Part shown: positions 1-12,189 of the stretch, piece by piece | Layout: every line of letters begins with the position of its first letter | Position numbering within the stretch: position 1 is the first letter of the stretch | Origin: Archivesica marissinica | Lineage: Eukaryota > Mollusca > Bivalvia > Venerida > Vesicomyidae | Assembly: GCA_014843695.1 (NCBI GenBank) | Contig: CM026403.1 | Span: 9,145,117-9,209,116, forward strand | Reading direction: 5' to 3' | Length of the DNA stretch: 64,000 nucleotides | Made by a program: the position numbers and the translations under genes | The notes under the pieces: generated by a model | What the model was told of the DNA's origin: nothing | Databases searched by the model: none | The model's input: the letters and a program-made list of their open reading frames with translations, nothing else

Positions 1-2847
1 GCATCATGCAGTCAGTGGTTGGTACACTGTAAGGATGCATCATGCAGTCACTGATTGGTACATTGTAAGAATGCATCATGCAGTCACTGATTGGTACACT
101 GTAAGCATGCATCATGCAGTCACTGGTTGGTACACTGTAAGCATGCATCATGCAGTCACTGGTTGGTACACTGTAAGCATACACCATGCAGTCACTGGTT
201 GGTACACTGTAAGCATACATCATGCAGTCAGTGGTTGGTACACTGTAAGCATACATCATGCAGTCACTGGTTGGTACACTGTAAGCATACATCATGCAGT
301 CAGTGGTTGGTACACTGTAAGCATGCATCATGCAGTCACTGGTTGGTACACTGTAAGCATGCATCATGCAGTCACTGGTTGGTACACTGTAAGCATACAT
401 CATGCAGTCAGTGGTTGGTACACTGTAAGCATACATCATGCAGTCACGGGTTGGTACACTGTAACAATACATCATGCAGTCACTGGTTGGTACACTGTAA
501 GCATGCATCATGCAGTCACTGGTTGGTACACTGTAAGCATACACCATGCAGTCACTGGTTGGTACACTGTAAGCATTCAGTCACTGGTTGGTACACTGTA
601 AGCATGCATCATGCAGTCACTGGTTGGTACACTGTAAGCATACATCATGCAGTCACTGGTTGGTACACTGTAAGCATACATCATGCAGTCACTGCTTGGT
701 ACACTGTAAGCATGCATCATGCAGCCACTGGTTGGTACACTGTAAGCAAACATCATGCAGTCACTGGTTGGTACACTGTAAGCATGCATCATGCAGTCAC
801 TGGTTGGTACACTGTAAGCATGCAATCACTGGTTGGTACACTGTAAGCATACATCACGCAGTCAGTGGTTGGTACACTGTAAGAATACATCATGCAGTCA
901 CTGGTTGGTACACTGTAAGCATGCATCATGCAGTCACTGGTTGGTACACTGTAAGCATACATCATGCAGTCACTGGTTAGTACACTGTAACAATACATCA
1001 TGCAGTCACTGGTTGGTACACTGTAAGCATGCATCATGCAGTCACTGGTTGGTACACTGTAAGCATACACTATGCAGTCACTGGTTGGTACACTGTAAGC
1101 ATGCAGTCACTGGTTGGTACACTGTAAGCATGCATCATGCAGTCACTGGTTGGTACACTGTAAGCATACATCATGCAGTCACTGGTTGGTACACAGTAAG
1201 CATACAGCATGCAGTCAGTGGTTGGTACACTGTAAGCATACATCATGCAGTCACTGGTTGGTACACTGTAAGCATGCACGCCAATGGTTGGTACACTGTA
1301 AGCATGCAGTCAATGGTTGGTACACTGTTATCATGCATCATGCAGTCATTGGTTGGTACACTGTAAGCATGCATCATGCAGTCATTGGTTGGTACACTGT
1401 AAGCATACATCATGCAGTCACTGGTTGGTACACTGTAAGCATACATCATGCAGTCACTGGTTGGTACACTGTAAGCATACATCATGCAGTCACTGGTTGG
1501 TACACTGTAAGCATACATCATGCAGTCACTGGTTGGTACACTGTAAGCATACATCATGCAGTCACTGGTTGGTACACTGTAAGCATACATCATGCAGTCA
1601 CTGGTTGGTACACTGTAAGCATGCAGTCACTGGTTGGTACACTGTAAGCATACATCATGCAATCAGTGGTTGGTACACTGTAAGCATGCAGTCACTGGTT
1701 GGTACACTATAAGCATACATCATGCAGTCACTGGTTGGTACACTGTAAGCATGCATCATGCATTCATTGGTTGGTACACTGTAAGCATACATCATGCAGT
1801 CACTGGTTGGTACACTGTAAGTATACATCATGCAGTCAGTGGTTGGTACACTGTAAGCATACATCATGCAGTCACTGGTTGGTACACTGTAAGAATACAT
1901 CATGCAGTCACTAGTTGGTACACTGTAAGCATACATCATGCAGTCACTGGTTGGTACACTGTAAGCATACATCATGCAGTCACTAGTTGGTACACTGTAA
2001 GCATACATCATGCATTCACTGGTTGGTACACTGTAAGCATACATCATGCAGTCACTGGTTGGTACACTGTAAGCATACATCATGCAGTCACTGGTTGGTA
2101 CACTGTAAGCATGCATCATGCAGTCACTGGTTGGTACACTGTAAGCATACATCATACAGTCACTGGTTGGTACACTGTAAGCATGCATCATGCAGTCACT
2201 GGTTGGTACACTGTAAGCATGCATCATGCATTCATTGGTTGGTACATTGTAAGCATACACAATGCAGTCACTGGTTGGTACACTGTAAGCATACATCATG
2301 CAGTCAGTGGTTGGTACACTGTAAGCATACATCATGCAGTCAGTGGTTGGTACACTGTAAGCATGCAGTCACTGGTTGGTACACTGTAAGCATACATCAT
2401 GCAGTCAGTGGTTGGTACACTGTAAGCATACATCATGCAGTCACTGGTTGGTACACTGTAAGCATGCAGTCACTGGTTGGTACACTGTAAGCATACATCA
2501 TGCAATCAGTGGTTGGTACACTGTAAGCATGCCGTCACTGGTTGGTACACTGTAAGCATACATCATGCATTGACTGGTTGGTACACTGTAAGCATGCATC
2601 ATGCAGTCACTGTTCGGTACACTGTAAGCATACATCATGCAGTAAGTGGTTGGTACACTGTAAGCATGCAGTCACTGGTTGGTACACTGTAAGCATACAT
2701 CATGCAGTCACTGGTTGGTACACTGTAAGCATACATCATGCAGTCACTGGTTGGTACAGTGTAAGCATGCATCATGCAGTCACTGGTTGGTACACTGTAA
2801 GCATGCATCATACAGTCACTGGTTGGTACACTGTAAGCAGACATCAT
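1..2847 (+). repeat. Higher-order block, first copy of the 54.95-kb-apart pair
   Basis: This stretch is collinear with 54949..57797. Rare landmark units line up: a cacgcag variant at 851 and 55801, a gccgtcactg variant at 2531 and 57481, and a tgttcggtac variant at 2611 and 57561, all at an offset of 54950. Before about 430 the offset is 54949, because the second copy has one extra t near 55381. Some units, for example around 1360-1620, carry different substitutions, so the copies are related but not identical. Confidence 0.85.
1099..1127 (+). repeat. Example of the 29-bp short unit
   Basis: Reads gcatgcagtcac and then the usual unit end; it is 7 bp shorter than the standard unit. In the full gcatgcatcatgcag form the 5-mer ATGCA occurs twice, 7 bp apart, so one deletion between these direct repeats gives this unit exactly. 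Dozens of such units are scattered through the array. Because 29 is not a multiple of 3, each shifts the reading frame and ends most ORFs. Confidence 0.9.
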
Positions 2848-2887
2848 GCAGTCACTGGTTGGTACACTGTAAGCATGCAGCCACTGG

Positions 2888-3613
2888 TTGGTACACTGTA
2901 AGGATACATCATGCAGCCACTGGTTGGTACACTGTAAGGATACATCATGTAGTCACTGGTTGGTACACTGTAAGCATACATCATGCAGTCAGTGGTTGGT
3001 ACACTGTAAGGATACATCATGTAGTCAGTGGTTGGTACACTGTAAGCATACATCATTCAGTCATTGGTTGTACACTGTAAGGATACATCATGTAGTCACT
3101 GGTTGGTACACTGTAAGCATGCATCATGCAGTCACTGGTTGGTACACTGTAAGGATACATCATGTAGTCATTGGTTGGTACACTGTAAGGATACATCATG
3201 CAGTCATTGGTTTGTACACTGTAAGGATACATCATGTAGTCACTGGTTGGTACACTGTAAGCATGCATCATGCAGTCACTGGTTGGTACACTGTAAGCAT
3301 GCACCATGCAGTTACTGGTTGGTACACTGTAAGCATGCACCATGCAGTTACTGGTTGGTACACTGTAAGCATGCACCATGCAGTCACTGGTTGGTACACT
3401 GTAAGCATGCACCATGCAGTTACTGGTTGGTACACTGTAAGCATGCACCATGCAGTCACTGGTTGGTACACTGTAAGCATGCACCATGCAGTTACTGGTT
3501 GGTACACTGTAAGCATGCATCATGCAGTCACTGGTTGGTACACTGTAAGCATGCACCATGCAGTCACTGGTTGGTACACTGTAAGCATGCAGTCACTGGT
3601 TGGTACACTGTAA
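2888..3613 (+). repeat. Higher-order block D, copy 1 (variant end)
   Basis: Contains ggatacatcatgtag-type units alternating with ordinary ones, a 35-bp unit at 3046..3080 (cattcag, ggttgtac), then gcaccatgcag units alternating cagtcac and cagttac. Related copies begin at 6808, 8067, 13350, 46109 and 49869. Here the last part differs: the gcatgcagtcac short unit replaces the catacactcac junction seen in the full copies. Confidence 0.85.
3046..3080 (+). repeat. Diagnostic 35-bp unit
   Basis: One g of ggttggtac is missing, giving ggttgtac, and the unit carries cattcag or catgcag before cattgg. The same 35-bp unit marks equivalent positions in the other D blocks (for example before 8243, 13526, 46285 and 50045) and, with catgcag, in the 18.7, 19.6, 25.2, 27.4, 28.5, 30.3, 32.6, 33.9, 34.7, 37.0 and 38.1 kb regions. 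It is therefore an inherited landmark, not a random error. Confidence 0.85.
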
Positions 3614-3770
3614 GCATGCATCATGCAGTCACTGGTTGGTACACTGTAAGCATGCAGTCACGGTTGTACACTGTAAGCATGCATCATGCAGTCACTGGTT
3701 GGTACACTGTAAGCATGCATCATGCAGTCATTGGTTGGTACACTGTAAGCATGCATCATGCAGTCACTGG

Positions 3771-4030
3771 TTGGTACACGAAGTATCATCATGCAGTCTG
3801 GTGGTACACGTAAGCATGCATCATGCAGTCCTGTTGGTACACTGTAAGCATGCATCATGCAGTCACTGGTTGGTACACTGTAAGCATGCATCATGCAGTC
3901 ACGGTTGGTAACTGTAAGCATGCATCATGCAGTCAATAGTTGGTACACTGTAAGCATCACATGCAGTCACTGGTTGGTACACTGTAAGCATGCATCATGC
4001 AGTCACTGGTTGGTACACTGTAAGCATCTG
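3771..4030 (+). repeat. Irregular patch of damaged units
   Basis: Consecutive units carry several small indels each: cacgaagtatc near 3778, tctggtggtacacgtaag near 3797, tcctgttgg near 3829, cacggttggtaactg near 3900, and gcatcacatgcag near 3955. Flanking units are regular. Clustered one- to few-base deletions look like uncorrected long-read consensus error, although local decay of the array is possible. Confidence 0.7.
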
Positions 4031-4342
4031 CAGTCACTGGTTGGTACACTGTAAGCATGCATCATGCAGTCACTGGTTGGTACACTGTAAGCATACAGTC
4101 ACTGGTTGGTACACTGTAAGCATACATCATGCAGTCACTGGTTGGTACACTGTAAGCATACAGCATGCAGTCACTGGTTGATACACTGTAAGCATACATC
4201 ATGCAGTCACTGATTGGTACACTGTAAGCATACATCATGCAGTCACTGGTTGGTACACTGTAAGCATACATCATGCATTCACTGATTGGTACAATGTAGG
4301 CATGCATCATGCAGCCACTGGTTGGTACACTGTAAGCATGCA

Positions 4343-5338
4343 TCATACAGTCACTGGTTGGTACACTGTAAGCATGCAGTCACTGGTTGGTACACTATAA
4401 GCATGCATCATGCAGTCACTGGTTGGTACACTGTAAGCATGCATCATGCAGCCACTGGTTGGTACACTGTAAGCATACATCATGCAGTCACTGATTGGTA
4501 CACTGTAAGCATGCATCATGCAGTCACTGATTGGTACACTGTAAGCATACATCATGCAGTCACTGCTTGGTACACTGTAAGCATGCATCATGCAGCCACT
4601 GGTTGGTACACTGTAAGCATACATCATGCAGTCACTGGTTGGTACACTGTAAGCATGCATCCTGCAGTCACTGGTTGGTACACTGTAAGCATGCATCATG
4701 CAGCCACTGGTTGGTACACTGTAAGCATACATCATGCAGTCACTGATTGGTACACTGTAAGCATGCATCATGCAGTCACTGGTTGGAACACTGTAAGCAT
4801 GCATCATGCAGTCACTGGTTGGTACACTGTAAGCATACATCATGCAGTCACTGGTTAGTACACTGTAACAATACATCATGCAGTCACTGGTTGGTACACT
4901 GTAAGCATGCATCATGCAGTCACTGGTTGGTACACTGTAAGCATACATCATGCAGTCACTGGTTGGTACACAGTAAGCATACATCATGCAGTCAGTGGTT
5001 GGTACACTGTAAGCATACATCATGCAGTCACTGGTTGGTACACTGTAAGCATGCAAGCCAATGGTTGGTACACTGTTAGCATGCATCATGCAGTCATTGG
5101 TTGGTACCCTGTAAGCATGCATCATGCAGTCACTGGTTGGTACACTGTAAGCATACATCATGCAGTCATTGGTTGGTACACTGTAAGCATGCATCATGCA
5201 GTCACTGGTTGGTACACTGTAAGCATACATCATGCAGTCACTGGTTGGTACACTGTAAGCATACATCATGCAGTCATTGGATTGTACACTGTAAGCATGC
5301 ATCATGCATTCATTGGTTGGTACACTGTAAGCATACAC
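4343..5338 (+). repeat. Higher-order block E, copy 1
   Basis: About 1 kb containing rare landmark units: attggaacactg near 4785, gttagtacactgtaacaatac near 4854-4873, gcaagccaatgg near 5052, cactgttagcatg near 5070 and ttggtaccctgtaag near 5101. The same order recurs at 16579..17574 and 51272..52267 with the same length. A shorter copy is at 47584..48399 and a partial one at 14609..15325. Confidence 0.88.
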
Positions 5339-6807
5339 AATGCAGTCACTGGTTGGTACACTGTAAGCATGCAGTCACTGGTTGGTACACTGTAAGCATG
5401 CATCATGCATTCATTGGTTGGTACACTGTAAGCATACATCATGCAGTCACTGGTTGGTACACTGTAAGCATACATCATGCAGTCAGTGGTTGGTACACTG
5501 TAAGCATACATCATGCAGTCACTGGTTGGTACACTGTAAGAATACATCATGCAGTCACTAGTTGGTACACTGTATGCATACATCATGCAGTCACTGGTTG
5601 GTACAATGTAAGCATACATCATGCAGTCACTAGTTGGTACACTGTAAGCATACATCATGCAATCACTGGTTGGTACACTGTAAGCATACATCATGCAGTC
5701 ACTGGTTGGTACACTGTAAGCATACATCATGCAGTCACTGGTTAGTACACTGTAAGCATACATCATACAGTCACTGGTTGGTACACTGTAAGCATGCATC
5801 ATGCAGTCACTGGTTGGTACACTGTAAGCATGCATCATGCATTCTTTGGTTGGTACATTGTAAGCATACACAATGCAGTCACTGGTTGGTACACTGTAAG
5901 CATACATCATGCAGTCAGTGGTTGGTACACTGTAAGCATGCAGTCACTGGTTGGTACACTGTAAGCACACATCATGCAGTCAGTGGTTGGTACACTGTAA
6001 GCATACATCATGCAGTCACTGGTTGGTACACTGTAAGCATGCAGTCACTGGTTGGTACACTGTAAGCATACATCATGCAATCAGTGGTTGGTACACTGTA
6101 AGCATGCAGTCACTGGTTGGTACACTGTAAGCATACATCATGCATTGACTGGTTGGTACACTGTAAGCATGCATCATGCAGTCACTGGTTGGTACACTGT
6201 AAGCATACATCATGCAGTAAGTGGTTGGTACACTGTAAGCATGCAGTCACTGGTTGGTACACTGTAAGCATACATCATGCAGTCACTGGTTGGTACACTG
6301 TAAGCATACATCATGCAGTCACTGATTGGTACACTGTAAGCATGCAGCCACTGGTTGGTACACTGTAAGGATACATCATGCAGCTACTGGTTGGTACACT
6401 GTAAGGATACATCATGTAGTCTCTGGTTGGTACACTGTAAGCATACATCATGCAGTCATTGGTTGTACACTGTAAAGATACATCATGTAGTCACTGGTTG
6501 GTACACTGTAAGCATGCATCATGCAGTCACTGGTTGGTACACTGTAAGGATACATCATGTAGTCATTGGTTGGTACACTGTAAGGATACATCATGCAGTC
6601 ATTGGTTGGTACACTGTAAGGATACATCATGTAGTCACTTGTTGGTACACTGTAAGCATGCACCATGCAGTCACTGGTTGGTACACTGTAAGCATGCAGT
6701 CACTGGTTGGTACACTGTAAGCATGCATCATGCAGTCACTGGTTGGTACACTGTAAGCAGACATCATGCAGTCACTGGTTGGTACACTGTAAGCATGCAG
6801 CCACTGG

Positions 6808-7413
6808 TTGGTACACTGTAAGGATACATCATGCAGCCACTGGTTGGTACACTGTAAGGATACATCATGTAGTCACTGGTTGGTACACTGTAAGCATACA
6901 TCATGCAGTCAGTCGTTGGTACACTGTAAGGATACATCATGTAGTCAGTGGTTGGTACACTGTAAGCATACATCATTCAGTCATTGGTTGTACACTGTAA
7001 GGATACATCATGTAGTCACTGGTTGGTACACTGTAAGCATGCATCATGCAGTCACTGGTTGGTACACTGTAAGGATACATCATGTAGTCATTGGTTGGTA
7101 CACTGTAAGGATACATCATGCAGTCATTGGTTTGTACACTGTAAGGATACATCATGTAGTCACTGGTTGGTACACTGTAAGCATGCATCATGCAATCACT
7201 GGTTGGTACACTGTAAGCATGCACCATGCAGTTACTGGTTGGTACACTGTAAGCATGCACCATGCAGTTACTGGTTGGTACACTGTAAGCATGCACCATG
7301 CAGTCACTGGTTGGTACACTGTAAGCATGCACCATGCAGTTACTGGTTGGTACACTGTAAGCATGCACCATGCAGTCACTGGTTGGTACACTGTAAGCAT
7401 CACATGCAGTTAG
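6808..7413 (+). repeat. Higher-order block D, copy 2 (truncated by irregular patch)
   Basis: Same unit order as 8067..8756, including the 35-bp landmark before 6984 and the gcaccatgcag cagtcac/cagttac alternation. It breaks into irregular units from about 7400 (gcatcacatgcagttaggttgg, cactggggtac, gcaacactcaagg), so the end of the block is missing or misassembled. Confidence 0.85.
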
Positions 7414-7480
7414 GTTGGTACACTGTAAGCATGCATCATGCAGTCACTGGGGTACACTGTAAGCAACACTCAAGGTGGTA
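7398..7480 (+). repeat. Irregular patch inside block D
   Basis: Three successive units have internal losses: cagttaggttgg, cactggggtac and gcaacactcaaggtggtac. After this a run of almost identical gcatgcatcatgcag units follows to about 7860. The change in texture at this point suggests either a consensus error or a join between two array segments. Confidence 0.65.
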
Positions 7481-8066
7481 CACTGTAAGCATGCATCATG
7501 CAGTCACTGGTTGGTACACTGTAAGCATGCATCATGCAGTCACTGGTTGGTACACTGTAAACATGCAGTCACTGGTTGGTACACTGTAAGCATGCATCAT
7601 GCAGTCACTGGTTGGTACACTGTAAGCATGCATCATGCAGTCACTGGTTGGTACACTGTAAGCATGCATCATGCAGTCACTGGTTGGTACACTGTAAGCA
7701 TGCATCATGCAGTCACTGGTTGGTACACTGTAAGCATGCATCATGCAGTCACTGGTTGGTACACTGTAAGCATGCATCATGCAGTCACTGGTTGGTACAC
7801 TGTAAGCATGCATCATGCAGTCACTGGTTGGTAAACTGTAAGCATGCATCATACAGTCAATAGTTGGTACACTGTAAGCATGCAACATGCAGTCACTGGT
7901 TGGTACACGTAAGCATGCATCATGCAGTCACTGGTTGGTACACTGTAAGCAGATGCAGTCACTGGTTGGTACACTGTAAGCATGCATCATGCAGTCACTG
8001 GTTGGTACACTGTAAGCAGACATCATGCAGTCACTGGTTGGTACACTGTAAGCATGCAGCCACTGG

Positions 8067-8756
8067 TTGGTACACTGTAAGGATACATCATGCAGCCACT
8101 GGTTGGTACACTGTAAGGATACATCATGTAGTCACTGGTTGGTACACTGTAAGCATACATCATGCAGTCAGTGGTTGGTACACTGTAAGGATACATCATG
8201 TAGTCAGTGGTTGGTACACTGTAAGCATACATCATTCAGTCATTGGTTGTACACTGTAAGGATACATCATGTAGTCACTGGTTGGTACACTGTAAGCATG
8301 CATCATGCAGTCACTGGTTGGTACACTGTAAGGATACATCATGTAGTCATTGGTTGGTACACTGTAAGGATACATCATGCAGTCATTGGTTTGTACACTG
8401 TAAGGATACATCATGTAGTCACTGGTTGGTACACTGTAAGCATGCATCATGCAATCACTGGTTGGTACACTGTAAGCATGCACCATGCAGTTACTGGTTG
8501 GTACACTGTAAGCATGCACCATGCAGTTACTGGTTGGTACACTGTAAGCATGCACCATGCAGTCACTGGTTGGTACACTGTAAGCATGCACCATGCAGTT
8601 ACTGGTTGGTACACTGTAAGCATGCACCATGCAGTCACTGGTTGGTACACTGTAAGCATGCACCATGCAGTTACTGGTTGGTACACTGTAAGCATGCATC
8701 ATGCAGCCACTGATTGGTACACTGTAAGCATACACTCACTGGTTGGTACACTGTAA
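8067..8756 (+). repeat. Higher-order block D, copy 3
   Basis: Collinear with 46109..46798 at an offset of 38042 and with 13350..14039 at 5283. It ends with gcagccactgattgg and then the unusual short unit gcatacactcactgg near 8710. Matching continues beyond the block: landmarks at 8699, 8743 and 8984 lie exactly 38042 bp before 46741, 46785 and 47026. Confidence 0.88.
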
Positions 8757-9410
8757 GCATGCATCATGCAGTCACTGGTTGGTACACTGTAAGCATGCCT
8801 CATGCAGTCACTGGTTGGTACACTGTAAGCATGCATCATACAGTCACTGGTTTGTACACTGTAAGCATGCATCATGCAGTCACTGGTTGGTACACTGTAA
8901 GCATGCATCATGCAGTCACTGGTTGGTACACTGTAAGCATGCATCATGCAGTCACTGGTTGGTAGACTGTAAGCATGCATCATTCAGTCACTAGTTGGTA
9001 CACCGTAAGCATGCATCATGCAGTCACTGGTTGGTACACTGTAAGCATGCATCATGCAGTCACTGGTTGGTACACTGTAAGCATGCATCATGCAGTCACT
9101 GGTTGGTAAACTGTAAGCATGCATCATACAGTCAATAGTTGGTACACTGTAAGCATGCAACATGCAGTCACTGGTTGGTACACTGTAAGCATGCATCATG
9201 CAGTCACTGGTTGGTACACTGTAAGCATGCAGTCACTGGTTGGTACACTGTAAGCATGTATCATGCAGTCACTGGTTGGTACATTGTAAGCATACAGTCA
9301 CTGGTTGGTACACTGTAAGTATACATCATGCAGTCACTGGTTGGTACACTGTAAGCATACAGCATGCAGTCACTGGTTGATACACTGTAAGCATACATCA
9401 TGCAGTCACT
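8699..9410 (+). repeat. Left copy of the tandem pair spanning gap 1
   Basis: Matches 10796..11507 at a constant offset of 2097 bp (landmarks 8699/10796, 8743/10840, 8984/11081, 9261/11358). The 1000-N gap lies between the two copies, so the true spacing is unknown. Confidence 0.8.
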
Positions 9411-9703
9411 GATTGGTACACTGTAAGCATGCATAATGCAGTCACTGATTGGTACACTGTAAGCATACATCATGCAGTCACTGCTTGGTACACTGTAAGC
9501 ATGCATCATGCAGCCACTGGTTGGTACACTGTAAGCATACATCATGCAGTCACTGGTTGGTACACTGTAAGCATGCATCCTGCAGTCACTGGTTGGTACA
9601 CTGTAAGCATGCATCATGCAGCCACTGGTTGGTACACTGTAAGCATACATCATGCAGTCACTGATTGGTACACTGTAAGCATGCATCATGCAGTCACTGG
9701 TTG

Positions 9704-10703
9704 NNNNNNNNNNNNNNNNNNNNNNNNNNNNNNNNNNNNNNNNNNNNNNNNNNNNNNNNNNNNNNNNNNNNNNNNNNNNNNNNNNNNNNNNNNNNNNNNN
9801 NNNNNNNNNNNNNNNNNNNNNNNNNNNNNNNNNNNNNNNNNNNNNNNNNNNNNNNNNNNNNNNNNNNNNNNNNNNNNNNNNNNNNNNNNNNNNNNNNNNN
9901 NNNNNNNNNNNNNNNNNNNNNNNNNNNNNNNNNNNNNNNNNNNNNNNNNNNNNNNNNNNNNNNNNNNNNNNNNNNNNNNNNNNNNNNNNNNNNNNNNNNN
10001 NNNNNNNNNNNNNNNNNNNNNNNNNNNNNNNNNNNNNNNNNNNNNNNNNNNNNNNNNNNNNNNNNNNNNNNNNNNNNNNNNNNNNNNNNNNNNNNNNNNN
10101 NNNNNNNNNNNNNNNNNNNNNNNNNNNNNNNNNNNNNNNNNNNNNNNNNNNNNNNNNNNNNNNNNNNNNNNNNNNNNNNNNNNNNNNNNNNNNNNNNNNN
10201 NNNNNNNNNNNNNNNNNNNNNNNNNNNNNNNNNNNNNNNNNNNNNNNNNNNNNNNNNNNNNNNNNNNNNNNNNNNNNNNNNNNNNNNNNNNNNNNNNNNN
10301 NNNNNNNNNNNNNNNNNNNNNNNNNNNNNNNNNNNNNNNNNNNNNNNNNNNNNNNNNNNNNNNNNNNNNNNNNNNNNNNNNNNNNNNNNNNNNNNNNNNN
10401 NNNNNNNNNNNNNNNNNNNNNNNNNNNNNNNNNNNNNNNNNNNNNNNNNNNNNNNNNNNNNNNNNNNNNNNNNNNNNNNNNNNNNNNNNNNNNNNNNNNN
10501 NNNNNNNNNNNNNNNNNNNNNNNNNNNNNNNNNNNNNNNNNNNNNNNNNNNNNNNNNNNNNNNNNNNNNNNNNNNNNNNNNNNNNNNNNNNNNNNNNNNN
10601 NNNNNNNNNNNNNNNNNNNNNNNNNNNNNNNNNNNNNNNNNNNNNNNNNNNNNNNNNNNNNNNNNNNNNNNNNNNNNNNNNNNNNNNNNNNNNNNNNNNN
10701 NNN
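9704..10703. other. Assembly gap 1 (exactly 1000 N)
   Basis: Exactly 1000 N inside the satellite, with satellite units on both sides. The round length marks a scaffolding placeholder. The right flank starts with an odd caaaaaatcatg unit near 10717, where sister copies read caatacatcatg; this may be a contig-end error. Confidence 0.98.
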
Positions 10704-10795
10704 TGGTACACTGTAACAAAAAATCATGCAGTCACTGGTTGGTACACTGTAAGCATACATCATGCAGTCACTGGTTGGTACACTGTAAGCATGCA

Positions 10796-11507
10796 TCATG
10801 CAGCCACTGATTGGTACACTGTAAGCATACAGTCACTGGTTGGTACACTGTAAGCATGCATCATGCAGTCACTGGTTGGTACACTGTAAGCATGCATCAT
10901 GCAGTCACTGGTTGGTACACTGTAAGCATGCATCATACAGTCACTGGTTTGTACACTGTAAGCATGCATCATGCAGTCACTGGTTGGTACACTGTAAGCA
11001 TGCATCATGCAGTCACTGGTTGGTACACTGTAAGCATGCATCATGCAGTCACTGGTTGGTACACTGTAAGCATGCATCATTCAGTCACTAATTGGTACAC
11101 TGTAAGCATGCATCATGCAGTCACTGGTTGGTACACTGTAAGCATGCATCATGCAGTCACTGGTTGGTACACTGTAAGCATGCATCATGCAGTCACTGGT
11201 TGGTACACTGTAAGCATGCATCATACAGTCACTAGTTGGTACACTGTAAGCATGCAACATGCAGTCACTGGTTGGTACACTGTAAGCATGCATCATGCAG
11301 TCACTGATTGGTACACTGTAAGCATGCAGTCACTGGTTGGTACACTGTAAGCATGTATCATGCAGTCACTGGTTGGTACATTGTAAGCATACAGTCACTG
11401 GTTGGTACACTGTAAGTATACATCATGCAGTCACTGGTTGGTACACTGTAAGCATACAGCATGCAGTCACTGGTTGATACACTGTAAGCATACATCATGC
11501 AGTCACT
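10796..11507 (+). repeat. Right copy of the tandem pair spanning gap 1
   Basis: Same unit order as 8699..9410, offset 2097. Small differences include gcatacagtcac here versus gcatacactcac in the left copy, and cactgtaagc here versus caccgtaagc at 9000. Confidence 0.8.
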
Positions 11508-12189
11508 GATTGGTACACTGTAAGCATACATCATGCAGTCACTGGTTGGTACACTGTAAGCATACATCATGCATTCACTGATTGGTACAATGTAAGCATG
11601 CATCATGCAGCCACTGGTTGGTACACTGTAAGCATGCAGTCACTGGTTGGTACACTATAAGCATGCATCATGCAGTCACTGGTTGGTACACTGTAAGCAT
11701 GCATCATGCAGCCACTGGTTGGTACACTGTAAGCATACATCATGCAGTCACTGATTGGTACACTGTAAGCATACATCATGCAGTCACTGCTTGGTACACT
11801 GTAAGCATGCATCATGCAGCCACTGGTTGGTACACTGTAAGCAAACATCATGCAGTCACTGGTTGGTACACTGTAAGCATGCATCATGCAGTCACTGGTT
11901 GGTACACTGTAAGCATGCATCATGCAGTCACTGGTTGGTACACTGTAAGCATGCAATCACTGGTTGGTACACTGTAAGCATACATCACGCAGTCAGTGGT
12001 TGGTACACTGTAAGCATACATCATGCAGTCACTGGTTGGTACACTGTAAGCATACATCATGCAGTCACTGGTTGGTACACTGTAAGCATACATCATGCAG
12101 TCATTGGTTGGTACACTGTAAGCATACATCATGCAGTCACTGGTTGGTACACTGTAAGCATGCATCATGCAGTCACTGGTTGGTACACT

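Larger units (their letters stand above)
1..9703 (+). repeat. 36-bp satellite array, left segment
   Basis: Head-to-tail tandem repeat that begins mid-unit, so the array continues to the left of the window. The 36-bp consensus (exact copy at 1403..1438) begins gcat(a/g)catcatgcag and ends ggttggtacactgtaa. It contains 10 A, 10 T, 8 G and 8 C and no CpG. Common variants are a/g at base 5, cactgg versus cagtgg, and cattgg. A 29-bp unit lacking 7 bp recurs (for example 1099..1127). From about 2880 a subfamily with ggatac and catgtag appears, and from about 3299 a subfamily with gcaccatg. The segment ends at a 1000-N gap. No gene is supported in it; ORFs here follow the 12-codon period. Function unknown; satellites of this kind are typical of heterochromatin. 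Confidence 0.98.

Noticed and set aside
9686..10719. ORFs spanning the N runs (also at 41202..42256 and 58077..59267)
   Set aside because: Translations are almost wholly X across 1000-N placeholders; no real coding evidence.
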